The position numbers and the translations under genes were made by a program. From contig NZ_JRMX01000013.1 of NCBI RefSeq assembly GCF_000758825.1, forward strand, positions 117,431 to 181,430: a stretch of 64,000 nucleotides of DNA, read 5' to 3'. The notes under the pieces were generated by a model, which saw only the letters and a list, made by a program, of their open reading frames with translations, did no database searches and was not told the DNA's origin. The DNA comes from Arcanobacterium sp. S3PF19. Its GTDB lineage: Bacteria; Actinomycetota; Actinomycetes; Actinomycetales; Actinomycetaceae. Positions 45,530-55,774 of this stretch are shown here, piece after piece (within the stretch, counting starts at the first letter, position 1; every line of letters begins with the position of its first letter).

Positions 45530-46780
45530 TTATGTGATCTGCGCCCGGCGCGCGGAATGTGCCAGACCAAAGGACGCAATAACGAAAAACAGCAGGAAAA
45601 CTATCAGCATCGAAGCGTCGTACAAAACAGCCGCGCCGAACATCCCGCGGCTTTTTACGATACCGCGGAAGAAATAGGCAAATGCCGCCGCCGCGGCATA
45701 GACGGGGAAAATGTATTTCTGCCTGCGCATAGTTACAATCGCATAATAGAAAATAATTCCCAAAGCGTTAAACAGTCCGCCGAGCAGCAGAATCAGCAGT
45801 TCGGCCCGGTATCTGCCCAGATCCGTTCCGTACAGAGCCCCGAGCAGTTCGACTCCCCAAAGCCGGGCGACAATCAGCGTAACCGCAGCCGCCGCCGTAA
45901 CCGAAAAGATACCTTTGCCGACGATGCTGCGGAAACGGGTTAAATTGCGCTGCGTAAACGTCACCGCCATTTCGGTCAGAAGAGGTTTAAACACAAATCC
46001 GCTCAGCAGATTAATCACCAGAGAGGGCATAAACAAAATCGCATACACCGCCTGCGCTTCGCGCGACAGATACAGATCGATCGCATATCGGGGGGCATTT
46101 GTCAGATACACAAGCAGAAACGAACCGACAAAAAGCGGCAGGCACGCCCAAAATATTCCCGCCATGGGCCGGAGGGCAAAGGAGGGAACCGGGGCCGCGA
46201 AGCGCCGCGCATAAGGGATATTCGCAAAGAAAAAAACGGCGAAAGAAACTATGCACGCTGCGAGGCACGATACCGTAAGATTTCCCGTACACACCGCGCA
46301 CAGGCAGAACACGGCCAGCTGCGCAAGAAGCCGGAAAAAGAACGCACGCCCTGCCAGATCCAAGCGCCCGTGCTGCTGAAACATTCCGTGAAAGACGTCT
46401 TCGAAAGCGTCAAAGACTTTCATGATTACGATCAGCGCAACGGTGATCGCCTCGCCGGTGAATCCGTTGTCGCAGAACGTATACCCGGCAACACACAGAA
46501 GCATAATCAGACAGCTGAAATAACGTGCGCCGAGATAGGCGGCAAAACTGAAACGTTCCCCGGTGTCGGTAGCCTGAAACGAACGGATCTCAAAATGCCC
46601 GATCACCTGAAACTGCTGCGAAAGGGCAAATGCAATGGAAAACAGTCCCGCTTCGTAAACACCCAAAACACGGGCGATCACGAGCACAAACAATGCGCTC
46701 GAAAGCGCATTCATCGCGCTGGCAAGGGTATTCCAAAAATAATTTCGTTTCAGCTGCGCACTGCTCTGTTCAATCTGCAA
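45530..46780 (-). CDS. Wzx-like polysaccharide flippase (MOP superfamily)
   Basis: A 416-residue protein with about twelve hydrophobic segments. It has the RfbX/Wzx-like opening LKRNYFWNTLASAMNALSSALFVLVIARVLG and VYEAGLFSIAFALSQQF, and it lacks catalytic motifs. Such proteins turn lipid-linked oligosaccharides to the outer membrane face. It lies between licD and the LicC/LicA gene in the same direction, so it may flip a precursor that LicD decorates. The rhamnan exporter elsewhere in the window is ABC-type, so this flippase suggests a second polymer or a teichoic-acid-like unit. Confidence 0.85.
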   Translation of the reverse strand: MQIEQSSAQLKRNYFWNTLASAMNALSSALFVLVIARVLGVYEAGLFSIAFALSQQFQVIGHFEIRSFQATDTGERFSFAAYLGARYFSCLIMLLCVAGYTFCDNGFTGEAITVALIVIMKVFDAFEDVFHGMFQQHGRLDLAGRAFFFRLLAQLAVFCLCAVCTGNLTVSCLAACIVSFAVFFFANIPYARRFAAPVPSFALRPMAGIFWACLPLFVGSFLLVYLTNAPRYAIDLYLSREAQAVYAILFMPSLVINLLSGFVFKPLLTEMAVTFTQRNLTRFRSIVGKGIFSVTAAAAVTLIVARLWGVELLGALYGTDLGRYRAELLILLLGGLFNALGIIFYYAIVTMRRQKYIFPVYAAAAAFAYFFRGIVKSRGMFGAAVLYDASMLIVFLLFFVIASFGLAHSARRAQIT

Positions 46781-46812
46781 GGAACGGCCTTTCTGCCTGT
46801 GGGTGCGGAAAA

Positions 46813-47685
46813 CTATTCGCCCGCGGCCGGGGCGCCGTAACCGCCGAAATCGAGCCGCGAAGGATAGTGGTTTTTCCTCTGTTCCTTAGGCGGCAGCTGC
46901 ATATAGTCGCCAAAACCGCGGGTCAGCAGGGTGTCATATTCTTTTGGCAGGCTCACGGTAATATTTTCAAAAGGGACACGCAGCGGCGGATAGGCTTCGC
47001 CGCGGGTGACAGCCCAGGCAAACGGATTGCGGTCCATGAAATCAACATAGACGTCCGTGTTTTCGTTTTCCGCCATGCGCGCGGTTTTCTCCCACAGCCG
47101 GTGCAGCAGGGACGGGGATACGTGCAGCACTTTCATTGCCGTATAAGCCAGGCGGCAGATACCGGATATCACACCGCCCAGAGGGGAAGGCACGTTTATA
47201 TGCGGACGGGGAGTGCCGCGCAGAAACACGAGACGCGCCAGCAGCCAGGCAAGACGTTTTTGCAGCGCAAAACGTATTGGATTCGATGCGGGCCTGTCCA
47301 GGGCGAATACTCCGATTCCGATCGGATAGCGGAAAGGGCAGCCGTCGAATTCCTCGGGCACGCAAAGCGTGCCGCGCAGTGAAAAATTGGCGTTGCAGGC
47401 AGGGAAATGCGGTGTGTTCCGTCCGCTGAAAATTGCGTATTCGCCGCCCATTACCTTCGGTGCCGCGCGCATGAAGCGTTCGTAGTCTTCCCTGAACATC
47501 GCGACATCGACATCGTCGTCCCAGGGCACAAAACCGTGATGCCGCACCGCGCCGATGGCGGTGCCGCCGTAGACGAAATAATCGATTTTCAGCTCCGCGC
47601 AGATTCTGTCGAATTCTCCCAGAATCCCTGTTGTGACCAGCTGCAGTCTGCGCAGTTCATCCGGTTTGTACTGCCTGTAAGCCAT
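46813..47685 (-). CDS. licD: LicD-family phosphocholine transferase
   Basis: A 290-residue LicD protein that transfers phosphocholine from CDP-choline to sugars. The fold-defining block YFVYGGTAIGAVRHHGFVPW followed by DDDVDVAM at residues 36-63 contains the G-G-T and D-D-D-x-D metal-binding motif of this nucleotidyltransferase-like family. The N-terminus YRQYKPDELRRLQLVTTGIL is also typical. ATG 47685 is used; a TTG five codons upstream (47700) is the alternative. It is the first gene of the reverse-strand set licD-flippase and lies divergent to a GT2 gene. Confidence 0.92.
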   Translation of the reverse strand: MAYRQYKPDELRRLQLVTTGILGEFDRICAELKIDYFVYGGTAIGAVRHHGFVPWDDDVDVAMFREDYERFMRAAPKVMGGEYAIFSGRNTPHFPACNANFSLRGTLCVPEEFDGCPFRYPIGIGVFALDRPASNPIRFALQKRLAWLLARLVFLRGTPRPHINVPSPLGGVISGICRLAYTAMKVLHVSPSLLHRLWEKTARMAENENTDVYVDFMDRNPFAWAVTRGEAYPPLRVPFENITVSLPKEYDTLLTRGFGDYMQLPPKEQRKNHYPSRLDFGGYGAPAAGE

Positions 47686-47826
47686 TGAGTCATCTCGCAA
47701 TCAATATCGGAACCCGAAATATGCCAAAATACCGTGGGGCGGGATTTGCCGAGTGTACCGCCCGCAGCTCCACACGGCTATATTAGTATAGCGTGTATCG
47801 GAACAACGAACTTAAGGCGGGAAGAA

Positions 47827-48624
47827 GTGTTTAGGGAAAACGGGCACACATTTGTGATCTGCGCATACCGGGAAAGTGAGTATCTGGAAGAATGCATCCG
47901 CTCTTTGCGCGCGCAGAGCAGAAAAAGCCGGATAGCGGCGGTCACGTCCACGCCCAATGCGCATATCGAAAACCTGTGCAAAAAATACGGGGTCGATCTG
48001 CACGTAAACAACACAGACAGGCACGGTATCGACGGTGACTGGAATTTTGCGCTGAGTATTGCGCGCACGCCGCTGGTAACCATCGCCCACCAGGACGATG
48101 TGTACCGCCCGCGGTATACGGAGAATATGCTGGCCTGCATGAACGCCGCAAAAAATCCGCTGCTGTATTTCTGCAACTACTGCGAGCTGCGCGACGGAAA
48201 GCAAATGCGAAGCAATATGCTTCTGCGGGTCAAACGGCTGCTCCTGCTGCCGCTGCGTCTGCATCTTCCGGGCTCTCTTCGGGCGGTGAAACGCCTGACG
48301 CTTGCTTTCGGCAATCCGATCTGCTGCCCTTCGTGTACTTTTTATCTCCCCGCCCTGCGCCTGCCTCTGTTTGAACCCGGATTCGAAACCGATCTGGACT
48401 GGCAGGCGTGGGAAAAGCTGAGCCGTGTGCCCGGGGCGTTTACCTACTGCCCCGAAGTGCTGATGTGCCACCGGATCCATGCGGAATCGGAAACTTCGCG
48501 CCTGATAGAAAACAGCGTGCGCACGAAAGAAGATCTGGCCATGTTTGCGAAATTCTGGCCGCTGCCGGTTGCCAAAATGCTCAACCGGTTCTATGTCGGG
48601 GCACAGAAAAGCAATCGGCTTTAG
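47827..48624 (+). CDS. GT2 family glycosyltransferase
   Basis: A 265-residue cytoplasmic glycosyltransferase of family 2. FVICAYRESEYLEECIRSL is the N-terminal nucleotide-binding strand and IAHQDDVYRPRYTENM the D-x-D-like metal site (Asp-Asp). GTG 47827 is chosen because AAGGCGGGAAGAA lies just before it; an upstream in-frame start at 47734 lacks both ribosome site and homology. TAGTAT near 47787 is a possible -10 box. It probably adds a sugar to the phosphocholine-bearing or rhamnose polymer; donor unknown. Confidence 0.85.
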   Translation: MFRENGHTFVICAYRESEYLEECIRSLRAQSRKSRIAAVTSTPNAHIENLCKKYGVDLHVNNTDRHGIDGDWNFALSIARTPLVTIAHQDDVYRPRYTENMLACMNAAKNPLLYFCNYCELRDGKQMRSNMLLRVKRLLLLPLRLHLPGSLRAVKRLTLAFGNPICCPSCTFYLPALRLPLFEPGFETDLDWQAWEKLSRVPGAFTYCPEVLMCHRIHAESETSRLIENSVRTKEDLAMFAKFWPLPVAKMLNRFYVGAQKSNRL

Positions 48625-48762
48625 ACGCGGGGTATTTGGCGGACACGAAAAATCCTGCCGGGCGAAGGCGGCGGGCGCGCGGCGCATCCGCCGGATATTT
48701 TTCCCGGACGCCGGATTACAGTAAACTCAAAAGCAGCAGTGAACGATGTTGAAGAGGTCGGT

Positions 48763-49680
48763 TTGAAACTACGTATTGCAACGGTGGCATTTAATCCCGG
48801 CACGGAGATCGAGACGATGGTCCGCAGCATTTCCGCCGGTTTGGGGCAGCTCGCCACAGACAGCGATTTTTGCTGCGACACGGTTATTGTGAATAACGGG
48901 CGGGAATCCTCCGTTTTGGACGCCCTGCGCAGACGCTGCGGCGTGCGGATCGTCAGTGCCGAAACCAATCTGGGATACGGGCGGGCAATCAATCTGGCGG
49001 CACGGGATTTTGCGGGCGACTGGCTGCTGATCGTAAATCCGGATGTCGAATTTAAGCCGGGTGCAATTGCCACGCTGCTTGCGCACGCTCTGCGTCACAG
49101 CAGGGGGGCCGTATTCGGACCGAAAATTCTGACACCCGAGGGGCAGACCTACCCTTCCGCACGGCGTTTTCCGCGCATCGTTTCGGGCATGGGCCATGCA
49201 CTGCTGGGCACGCTCTGGCCCGCAAACCCCTTTACGCGGCATTACCAAAACCTGCTCCGCACAGACAGAGACACGCGCACGGACTGGCTTTCCGGGGCGT
49301 GCCTGCTGGTGCGGATGGACGTATTTCGCGAGGTGGGCGGATTTGATCCGGGCTATTTCATGTTTTTTGAAGACACACAGCTCGGAGAGGACGTTGCCGC
49401 GCACGGATGGGAATCGGTTTATGTGCCTGCCGCCGTGGTCTGTCACGATCAGGGAAAATCATGGCGCAGCAGACCCAGGGAAATGCTGTATGCACATCAC
49501 GCATCGGCGCTGCGGTATCTCGGTAGAGTGTACAGCCGTCCGTGGCAGTTTCCGCTGCGCGTGCTGTTTGCGCTGGGACTGAAACTGAGGGTTTTGATTT
49601 TAACCGAAATGAAATGTGCGCCGGGCGGAAAACGGCGGAAAATCGGTGTTTATTTAAGGAGAAACAATGAAAATTCGTGA
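48763..49680 (+). CDS. Rhamnosyltransferase-like GT2 enzyme (WbbL type)
   Basis: A 305-residue GT2 enzyme. It has IATVAFNPGTEIETMVRSI at the start, NLGYGRAINLAARDFAGDWLLIVNPDVEF with the metal-binding N-P-D, WLSGACLLVRMDVFREVGGFDPGYFMFFEDTQLGEDV with the catalytic E-D, all diagnostic of dTDP-rhamnosyltransferases like mycobacterial WbbL. The TTG at 48763 has AAGAGG 5-6 bases upstream; GTG 48739 is the other possible start. It overlaps rfbC by 14 bases, which links it to dTDP-L-rhamnose supply. Confidence 0.86.
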   Translation: MKLRIATVAFNPGTEIETMVRSISAGLGQLATDSDFCCDTVIVNNGRESSVLDALRRRCGVRIVSAETNLGYGRAINLAARDFAGDWLLIVNPDVEFKPGAIATLLAHALRHSRGAVFGPKILTPEGQTYPSARRFPRIVSGMGHALLGTLWPANPFTRHYQNLLRTDRDTRTDWLSGACLLVRMDVFREVGGFDPGYFMFFEDTQLGEDVAAHGWESVYVPAAVVCHDQGKSWRSRPREMLYAHHASALRYLGRVYSRPWQFPLRVLFALGLKLRVLILTEMKCAPGGKRRKIGVYLRRNNENS

Positions 49681-50287
49681 ACTGAAAGTGCCGGGTGCGT
49701 TTGAGATTACGCCGGTGCTGCATCCGGACGCGCGCGGAGTGTTTCTGGAGGCATACAAGGCCGCGGAATTGGAGAAGGCTCTCGGTCACGCGCTGGATCT
49801 GAAACAGGCCAATACTTCCGTTTCCTCCGCCGGTGTGGTGCGCGGAATCCATTTTGCCGATGTGCCGCCGAGCCAGGCGAAATACGTGATGTGTGCCCGC
49901 GGCGCGGTATTGGATATCGCCGTGGACATCAGGGTCGGATCCCCGACTTTCGGTGTCTGGGATTCGGTGCTGCTGGACGACGTTCACCGCCGTGCCATTT
50001 ATCTTGCCGAAGGTCTGGGCCACGCATTCATGGCACTGGAAGATGATTCGACGGTGGTTTATCTGTGTTCGGAGGGATACAACCCCGGGCGCGAACACGG
50101 CATTTCCCCGCTGGACCCGACGGTGGGGATCGTCTTTCCCACGGTCACTCCCGCAGGAAAACCGATTAAACCCCTGCTGAGCGAGAAAGACACCGCCGCG
50201 CCCACGCTGAATGAAGCCCGGGAGAAGGGTCTGCTTCCCGTATGGGAAGAATGCCTTGGCTATTACGCGCAGCTGAACGGGAAGTAA
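49667..50287 (+). CDS. rfbC: dTDP-4-dehydrorhamnose 3,5-epimerase
   Basis: A 206-residue cupin-fold RmlC enzyme in dTDP-L-rhamnose synthesis. PVLHPDARGVFLEAYKA, NTSVSSAGVVRGIHFADVPPSQAKYV with the catalytic His, and YLAEGLGHAFMALEDDSTVVYLCSE are diagnostic. GGAGAAACA precedes the ATG, which lies inside the preceding rhamnosyltransferase gene (14-base overlap). It is separated from rfbA and rfbD (62-63 kb) but next to convergent rfbB. Confidence 0.96.
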   Translation: MKIRELKVPGAFEITPVLHPDARGVFLEAYKAAELEKALGHALDLKQANTSVSSAGVVRGIHFADVPPSQAKYVMCARGAVLDIAVDIRVGSPTFGVWDSVLLDDVHRRAIYLAEGLGHAFMALEDDSTVVYLCSEGYNPGREHGISPLDPTVGIVFPTVTPAGKPIKPLLSEKDTAAPTLNEAREKGLLPVWEECLGYYAQLNGK

Positions 50288-50316
50288 ACAGGCCCTGCGC
50301 AGCTGTCCGGCAAAAG

Positions 50317-50350
50317 TTTTCCCCGCAGACCGCCCGGTCTGCGGGGAAAA
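50317..50350. terminator. Bidirectional terminator between rfbC and rfbB
   Basis: TTTTCCCCGCAGACCG and CGGTCTGCGGGGAAAA are exact reverse complements separated by two C residues. The flanking A/T runs give either strand a T-tract, fitting a two-way rho-independent terminator for the convergent rfbC and rfbB. Confidence 0.85.
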
Positions 50351-50371
50351 GTATTTTCGGCAGCGTACCCT

Positions 50372-51364
<993 letters not shown>

Positions 51365-51453
51365 TTAAACTCCTTTATTGTTTCGGACTAAACGGTACTT
51401 GCGGGCAAACCGGCCGGAGAAAACAAAACCGGTGCGCAACATCCCCAACCAGT

Positions 51454-52401
51454 CTAGCGCAATGCGCCGCTTTTGTCGGTGATGCCGTCGGCAATTCCGC
51501 GAAGCACGAAGCGGCGGCGCTCGCGGCTGTTATCTGCAAAAATAGAGTTGTAAAGGGAAAATTTGAGCAGCCAGAACAGATAACCGATTTTCCAGTGGCG
51601 GTTAAGCAGTCCCGATTTAACCAAAAGAAGGGTGTTTCTGGTGAGATAGTAGCACCGAAATGGTTTATGCAGATGGGCGGGCTGCCGGCGCAGCGGTATT
51701 TTTCGCGTGCCTTCGCCGAGAGTATGGGGCAAAACGGTATCCGCGGCCACAAATGTGCGGTAGTGTTTCTTCCGTGCGCGCAGACACCACTCCAGATCCA
51801 CGTGGTCGATGAAATAAGATTCATTCATCAAACCGACCGTCTTCAGGGCAGAAACGGGGATCAGGCATCCGGAGGCGAGAAGAAAAGCGGTTTCCACGGT
51901 GTCGTGCGCGAACGCTTCGGCCGGGGCGCGGCGCGGACCCCATTTTGTGCTTACGTAAACGAGATCGTCCCCGTGTCTGTGGCTGTCTTTGATGTGCGGG
52001 CCCACGGCGCCCGGCAGGTCCCGGCCAAAGCGTGCTTTTTCTTTTTCGCGGAAATAGCAGCGCAGGAGACGGGAGATCAGATCAGGGTAGGGCAGGGAAT
52101 CCTGGTCGGAAAGAAGAACGAAATCGGCGCCGGCGGCGATTGCTTTTTTGATTCCGACATTCTGCGCGTAGGCAATTCCCATATTTTTCGCCAGCCGCAC
52201 TATTTCCGTGTTGCGGTTTTGTTCCCCGTTTTTCAGATTTGCGAAATTTTCCGGCCGGGAGGCGTTGTCTACCACCGTTACCTTCGTGCTCTGCGCGCTG
52301 AGCACGGAGATCAGTTTCCCTATCCCGGCAGAGGGGTTGTAGGTCACGATTATGCAGTGAACCTTCTGCTGCGGGGCGTCTTCGCTTTGGATTTCTTTCA
52401 T
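51454..52401 (-). CDS. Rhamnosyltransferase-like GT2 enzyme (RfbF type)
   Basis: A 315-residue GT2 enzyme. HCIIVTYNPSAGIGKLISVL, TVVDNASRPEN, VRLAKNMGIAYAQNVGIKKAIAAGADFVLLSDQDSLP with the D-x-D motif, and HVDLEWCLRARK are typical of the RfbF-like rhamnosyltransferase group. ATG 52401 is preferred over 52431. The 115 bases between its start and the divergent Wzm start are AT-rich (TATATTATTATG) and must hold both promoters. It lies upstream of rfbB on the same strand. Confidence 0.88.
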   Translation of the reverse strand: MKEIQSEDAPQQKVHCIIVTYNPSAGIGKLISVLSAQSTKVTVVDNASRPENFANLKNGEQNRNTEIVRLAKNMGIAYAQNVGIKKAIAAGADFVLLSDQDSLPYPDLISRLLRCYFREKEKARFGRDLPGAVGPHIKDSHRHGDDLVYVSTKWGPRRAPAEAFAHDTVETAFLLASGCLIPVSALKTVGLMNESYFIDHVDLEWCLRARKKHYRTFVAADTVLPHTLGEGTRKIPLRRQPAHLHKPFRCYYLTRNTLLLVKSGLLNRHWKIGYLFWLLKFSLYNSIFADNSRERRRFVLRGIADGITDKSGALR

Positions 52402-52516
52402 AATACATAATAATATATGTGAACGTTGCAATTATGTGGCAGACTTACTTTGTCTGCATGTAAGGCTGAAGACAATTGGGTACTCTGACGGCACCTATCA
52501 TGCGGTGAGGAGCGTT

Positions 52517-53428
52517 ATGAAAAATAACAGTACCGGCGGTATGGATACTGTGAACGGGCACGGTGCGGACTGCGGAAAAGATGCCTTCGCCGTCAAAGGC
52601 AAAATTCCGCTGCAGGATATCAGACCGAAGATGTCGCCGGCACGGCAGTGGAACCTGATTCTGAATTTTTCGGGGCGCGACCTAAAAGCAAAATTCAACG
52701 GTACCTTGCTCGGATGGCTCTGGTCTTTGGTTGTTCCCCTGTCAACACTGATTATTTACTCACTGGTGTTCTCCGTTGTTTTCAGAATGCAGCCGCCGGC
52801 TTTGGGAAACGGCAGAGAGGGAATCTTTGCCATCTGGCTTTTCGCAGGGCTGATTATGTGGTCTTTCTTCTCTTCGTCGATAAACGGGGGAATGAATGCG
52901 CTCACTTCCTCCGGCGGACTTCTCTCAAAAATCTATTTTCCCGCCTATGCGCCCGTGCTGGGCTCCGGTTTGGCCGTCGGGATTCAGTCCCTTATCGAAG
53001 TGGGCATTTTGATGGCTGCTTTTATTGTGGTTGCCAATATCGGATGGACGTGGCTCCTTGCCCTGCCGGCGCTGATGTTTTTTGTGATTTTCACGCAGTC
53101 GCTGGCGGTGATCCTGGCAATTTTAAACATATTTGCCCGCGATCTGGCGCATTTGGTGAACGTTGCCCTGCAGCTGCTGTTTTACATGACGCCCATCATC
53201 TATTCCCCCGAGTTTCTGCCGCAGTCCTGGAAAGGCATTCCCCTGCGCGCCATAATCGAAGCCAATCCGTTGGCGGAGTTTGTGACTTTATTCAGAAATA
53301 ATGTTTATGATTTGACTGTGGGAGATGCGCGCCGGTGGGTGGCGGCAGTGCTTTGGTCACTGGCGATGTATGCCCTGAGTGTATTGGTATTTAAGAAATA
53401 CGGCGGAGATTTGGCGGAGCAGATTTAA
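52517..53428 (+). CDS. ABC polysaccharide exporter permease (Wzm/TagG/RfbA-type)
   Basis: A 303-residue ABC-2 permease with about six helices. WNLILNFSGRDLKAKFNGTLLGWLWSLVVPLSTLIIYSLVFSVVF opens the first membrane region, and the end LRAIIEANPLAEFVTLFRNNVY matches O-antigen/teichoic acid exporters. GGTGAGGAG precedes ATG 52517, so the upstream in-frame start at 52436 is not used. With the next gene it exports a lipid-linked polymer, presumably the rhamnose-rich glycan made by neighbouring transferases. Confidence 0.92.
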   Translation: MKNNSTGGMDTVNGHGADCGKDAFAVKGKIPLQDIRPKMSPARQWNLILNFSGRDLKAKFNGTLLGWLWSLVVPLSTLIIYSLVFSVVFRMQPPALGNGREGIFAIWLFAGLIMWSFFSSSINGGMNALTSSGGLLSKIYFPAYAPVLGSGLAVGIQSLIEVGILMAAFIVVANIGWTWLLALPALMFFVIFTQSLAVILAILNIFARDLAHLVNVALQLLFYMTPIIYSPEFLPQSWKGIPLRAIIEANPLAEFVTLFRNNVYDLTVGDARRWVAAVLWSLAMYALSVLVFKKYGGDLAEQI

Positions 53429-54663
53429 TGGCGGATACAGCAATTTCGGTGCGGAACGTAACAAAGTATTTTACCGTACACACAGAATCCCGGTCCACGG
53501 TCAAAGAACGTTTTGTGCGCGGCGGATCTTTGGGAAAGCACACTTTTAAGGCCCTGGATAATGTGAGTTTCGACATTCCGCGCGGTTCGACGTTCGGTCT
53601 TGTCGGCCACAACGGTTCCGGCAAATCCACGATGCTGAAAATACTGGCCGGCGTTTACCGCGCCACGGAAGGCCGCGTAAAAGTGGACGGCCGGGTATCG
53701 GCACTTCTGGAACTGGGCGCGGGTTTTCACGGGGAACTTACGGGCAGGGAAAATGTCTATCTCAACGGCGCAATTTTGGGCTTAAGCAAGAAAGAAATCA
53801 ATTACCGGATCGATAAAATTATTGAGTTTGCCGATATCGGGGATTTTATCGACGCCCCGGTGAAAATCTATTCTTCCGGGATGACGGTCCGTCTGGGGTT
53901 CGCGGTTGCCGTTACGCTCGATCCGGAAATTCTGATCGTAGACGAGATAATTGCGGTCGGGGATGAGGATTTTCAGCGCAAATGCTTCGATTACCTTTTT
54001 GACCTGCGGAAAAAGGGAACCACCATCGCATTGGTCACGCATTCCCTCGGACTGGCTTCCCAGCTCTGCGACGGGGCAGTGTGGCTCGACGGCGGAAAGG
54101 CGCGGATGTCCGGTGAGGTAAACGCAGTCATCGACGGATATCTCTCGCAGGTAAACAAAATAGAATTTCAGCGCAGGGAAACTGCCGGCGCCGTCCCCGC
54201 CGCGGATGCCAAGTTTGCTTCCAGACAGGGATCCGGGGAAGTGCGGGTTTCCGGCGTGGAAATACTGACCGGCGATGCGCGCCCGACGCCTTTTGCCTAC
54301 ACGGGGGAAAGCCATATTCTCCGCATTTACGTGGAATGCGGAAAAGCGGTTTCCAATGTGGAAGTCGGTTTGGGCTTCATCACCGAAGGGGGAGTGTTTC
54401 TGGCAGGGCCGAATTCCGTGGCGTCTTCCGAACTGCGTTATTCTTTTTCGCCCGGGAAGGGCTATATCGACTACCGTTTGGATCCTTTGGATATTCTTCC
54501 CGGGAATTATTACATCACGACGGCGCTCACGGACTCGGGGCACACATACGATTATGCCGACCGGGAAACATCACTGATCGTGCGCGCAAAGGAAACAGTG
54601 CGCGAGCCCGGTCTGATGCGGATGCACGGGCACTGGTCGGAACTTACGGAGCAGGGGAAGTGA
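53428..54663 (+). CDS. ABC polysaccharide exporter ATPase with Wzt-like C-terminal domain
   Basis: A 411-residue ATPase. Walker A GHNGSGKST is at about residues 59-67. The SSGM signature (KIYSSGMTVRLGFAVA) is the export-type variant of the family, and Walker B is ILIVDEIIAVGDEDF. Residues about 265-411 form a beta-rich domain like Wzt_C, which in Klebsiella/E. coli O9a binds the polymer's end before export. The TAATG junction shares one base with the permease. The presence of a binding domain suggests the polymer is capped or modified before export. Confidence 0.92.
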   Translation: MADTAISVRNVTKYFTVHTESRSTVKERFVRGGSLGKHTFKALDNVSFDIPRGSTFGLVGHNGSGKSTMLKILAGVYRATEGRVKVDGRVSALLELGAGFHGELTGRENVYLNGAILGLSKKEINYRIDKIIEFADIGDFIDAPVKIYSSGMTVRLGFAVAVTLDPEILIVDEIIAVGDEDFQRKCFDYLFDLRKKGTTIALVTHSLGLASQLCDGAVWLDGGKARMSGEVNAVIDGYLSQVNKIEFQRRETAGAVPAADAKFASRQGSGEVRVSGVEILTGDARPTPFAYTGESHILRIYVECGKAVSNVEVGLGFITEGGVFLAGPNSVASSELRYSFSPGKGYIDYRLDPLDILPGNYYITTALTDSGHTYDYADRETSLIVRAKETVREPGLMRMHGHWSELTEQGK

Positions 54664-54667
54664 AAGA

Positions 54668-54889
54668 ATGAGGATGGAGGAAGAAGAGATCCGTCTTTTG
54701 CGCGCAACCGTGACGGAGCAGCGCCGGCAGCTGCGTCGGCTAAGCCGGGAGCTGGATAAAAAAGACGAAGAGATCGGCGTTCTGAAAGAAAAACTGATTA
54801 TTGCCACGGATCAGGTGTTGGAAATGCGCAGCTCCCCTTCGTGGAAAATTACCCGTCCCCTGCGTCTGATAAGAATGATGAGACGATGA
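54668..54889 (+). CDS. Small coiled-coil protein with SPSWKITRPLR motif
   Basis: A 73-residue basic/acidic protein. Residues 3-50 are a strong coiled coil (leucines and charges in heptads), followed by SPSWKITRPLRLI at 56-68. This motif is common at the ends of domains in glycan-assembly proteins and at the N-termini of glycosyltransferases, where it probably contacts the membrane or partners. GGGGAAG precedes the ATG, and its stop overlaps the next gene (ATGA). Context suggests a scaffold linking the exporter to RgpF-like transferases. Function is inference; the gene is real because of its tight packing and conserved motif. Confidence 0.72.
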   Translation: MRMEEEEIRLLRATVTEQRRQLRRLSRELDKKDEEIGVLKEKLIIATDQVLEMRSSPSWKITRPLRLIRMMRR

Positions 54890-55773
54890 ACGGCATTTTC
54901 GGCGCCGGCCGTGCGGAAAAACACGCACGCTTCCTCTCCCGTTTTTTCCGCCGTCCCGTTTCCCGTCCCCTCGTTTTGGAGACGGCTCCCGGGCTGCGGA
55001 TCGAAAAAGGGGATGTTTCCCGCCTTGCGGCATATGACCGGATTGCGCTGGTGGCCGGTTATTCCCAAACGGAACGGCAGTCGCGCTCAACGTTTGCCTA
55101 TCTTAACGAATTGGCAGAATCCGGTTTCGGCGTACTGTATATCAGCACCTGCGAAAGTGCGAAGCCGTTGGAGTTTGCGCGCCCTCTGCCCGACTGCGTG
55201 CTGATCGCCCGCCGGCCGAACGTCGGATACGATTTCGGCTCCTGGGCCGTGGCCCTGCACGCGTATCCCGATCTGGCGCGTAAACCGTATGTGCTGCTGA
55301 CCAACGATTCCATGCTGGGTCCGTTTGCGCCTCTTTCCGATCTTCTGGGAAACGCGTGCCGTACCCTGCGTGCCGATGTGCTGGCGGCTACGATGTCGAA
55401 GCAGATCGTGACACATCTGCAGAGCTTTTTCCTTCTGTTTCGCGGCGGGATACTGGCCGATCCGCAGCTGGGAATGTTCTTTGCACGGGTGCGCAGGGAA
55501 GCGGCAAAAGAAGATGTGGTAAAACACTACGAGTTGGAGCTGATGCGGATTTTGAATTATCTGGGCTATTCTTTCAGCGTTCTTTATCCGCCGGGGATGC
55601 TCGGCTGCGGTTCGCAGAATCCGACTCTGGCGTCCTGGAAGCGTCTTTTGGACGAAGGATGGCCGTTTGTGAAAAAAACAATTCTGCGCGAACCGCAGTG
55701 CGCCGCGGACGGAAAAGACGTGGCGCGGACCGTGGCGCGGAAATTCCATACCGATATCAATGAGTGGGTGTAA
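54886..55773 (+). CDS. Rhamnan synthesis protein F (RgpF) family protein
   Basis: A 295-residue protein resembling RgpF, a glycosyltransferase of streptococcal rhamnan and O-antigen synthesis. IALVAGYSQTERQSRSTFAYLNELAESGFGVLYIST, ARRPNVGYDFGSWAVAL and LLTNDSMLGPFAPL are the family blocks. ATG 54886 overlaps the small protein stop by 4 bases. It ends at NEWV with TAA shortly before the next gene. It probably adds or extends a rhamnose side branch; exact linkage unknown. Confidence 0.85.
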   Translation: MNGIFGAGRAEKHARFLSRFFRRPVSRPLVLETAPGLRIEKGDVSRLAAYDRIALVAGYSQTERQSRSTFAYLNELAESGFGVLYISTCESAKPLEFARPLPDCVLIARRPNVGYDFGSWAVALHAYPDLARKPYVLLTNDSMLGPFAPLSDLLGNACRTLRADVLAATMSKQIVTHLQSFFLLFRGGILADPQLGMFFARVRREAAKEDVVKHYELELMRILNYLGYSFSVLYPPGMLGCGSQNPTLASWKRLLDEGWPFVKKTILREPQCAADGKDVARTVARKFHTDINEWV

Positions 55774-55774
55774 A

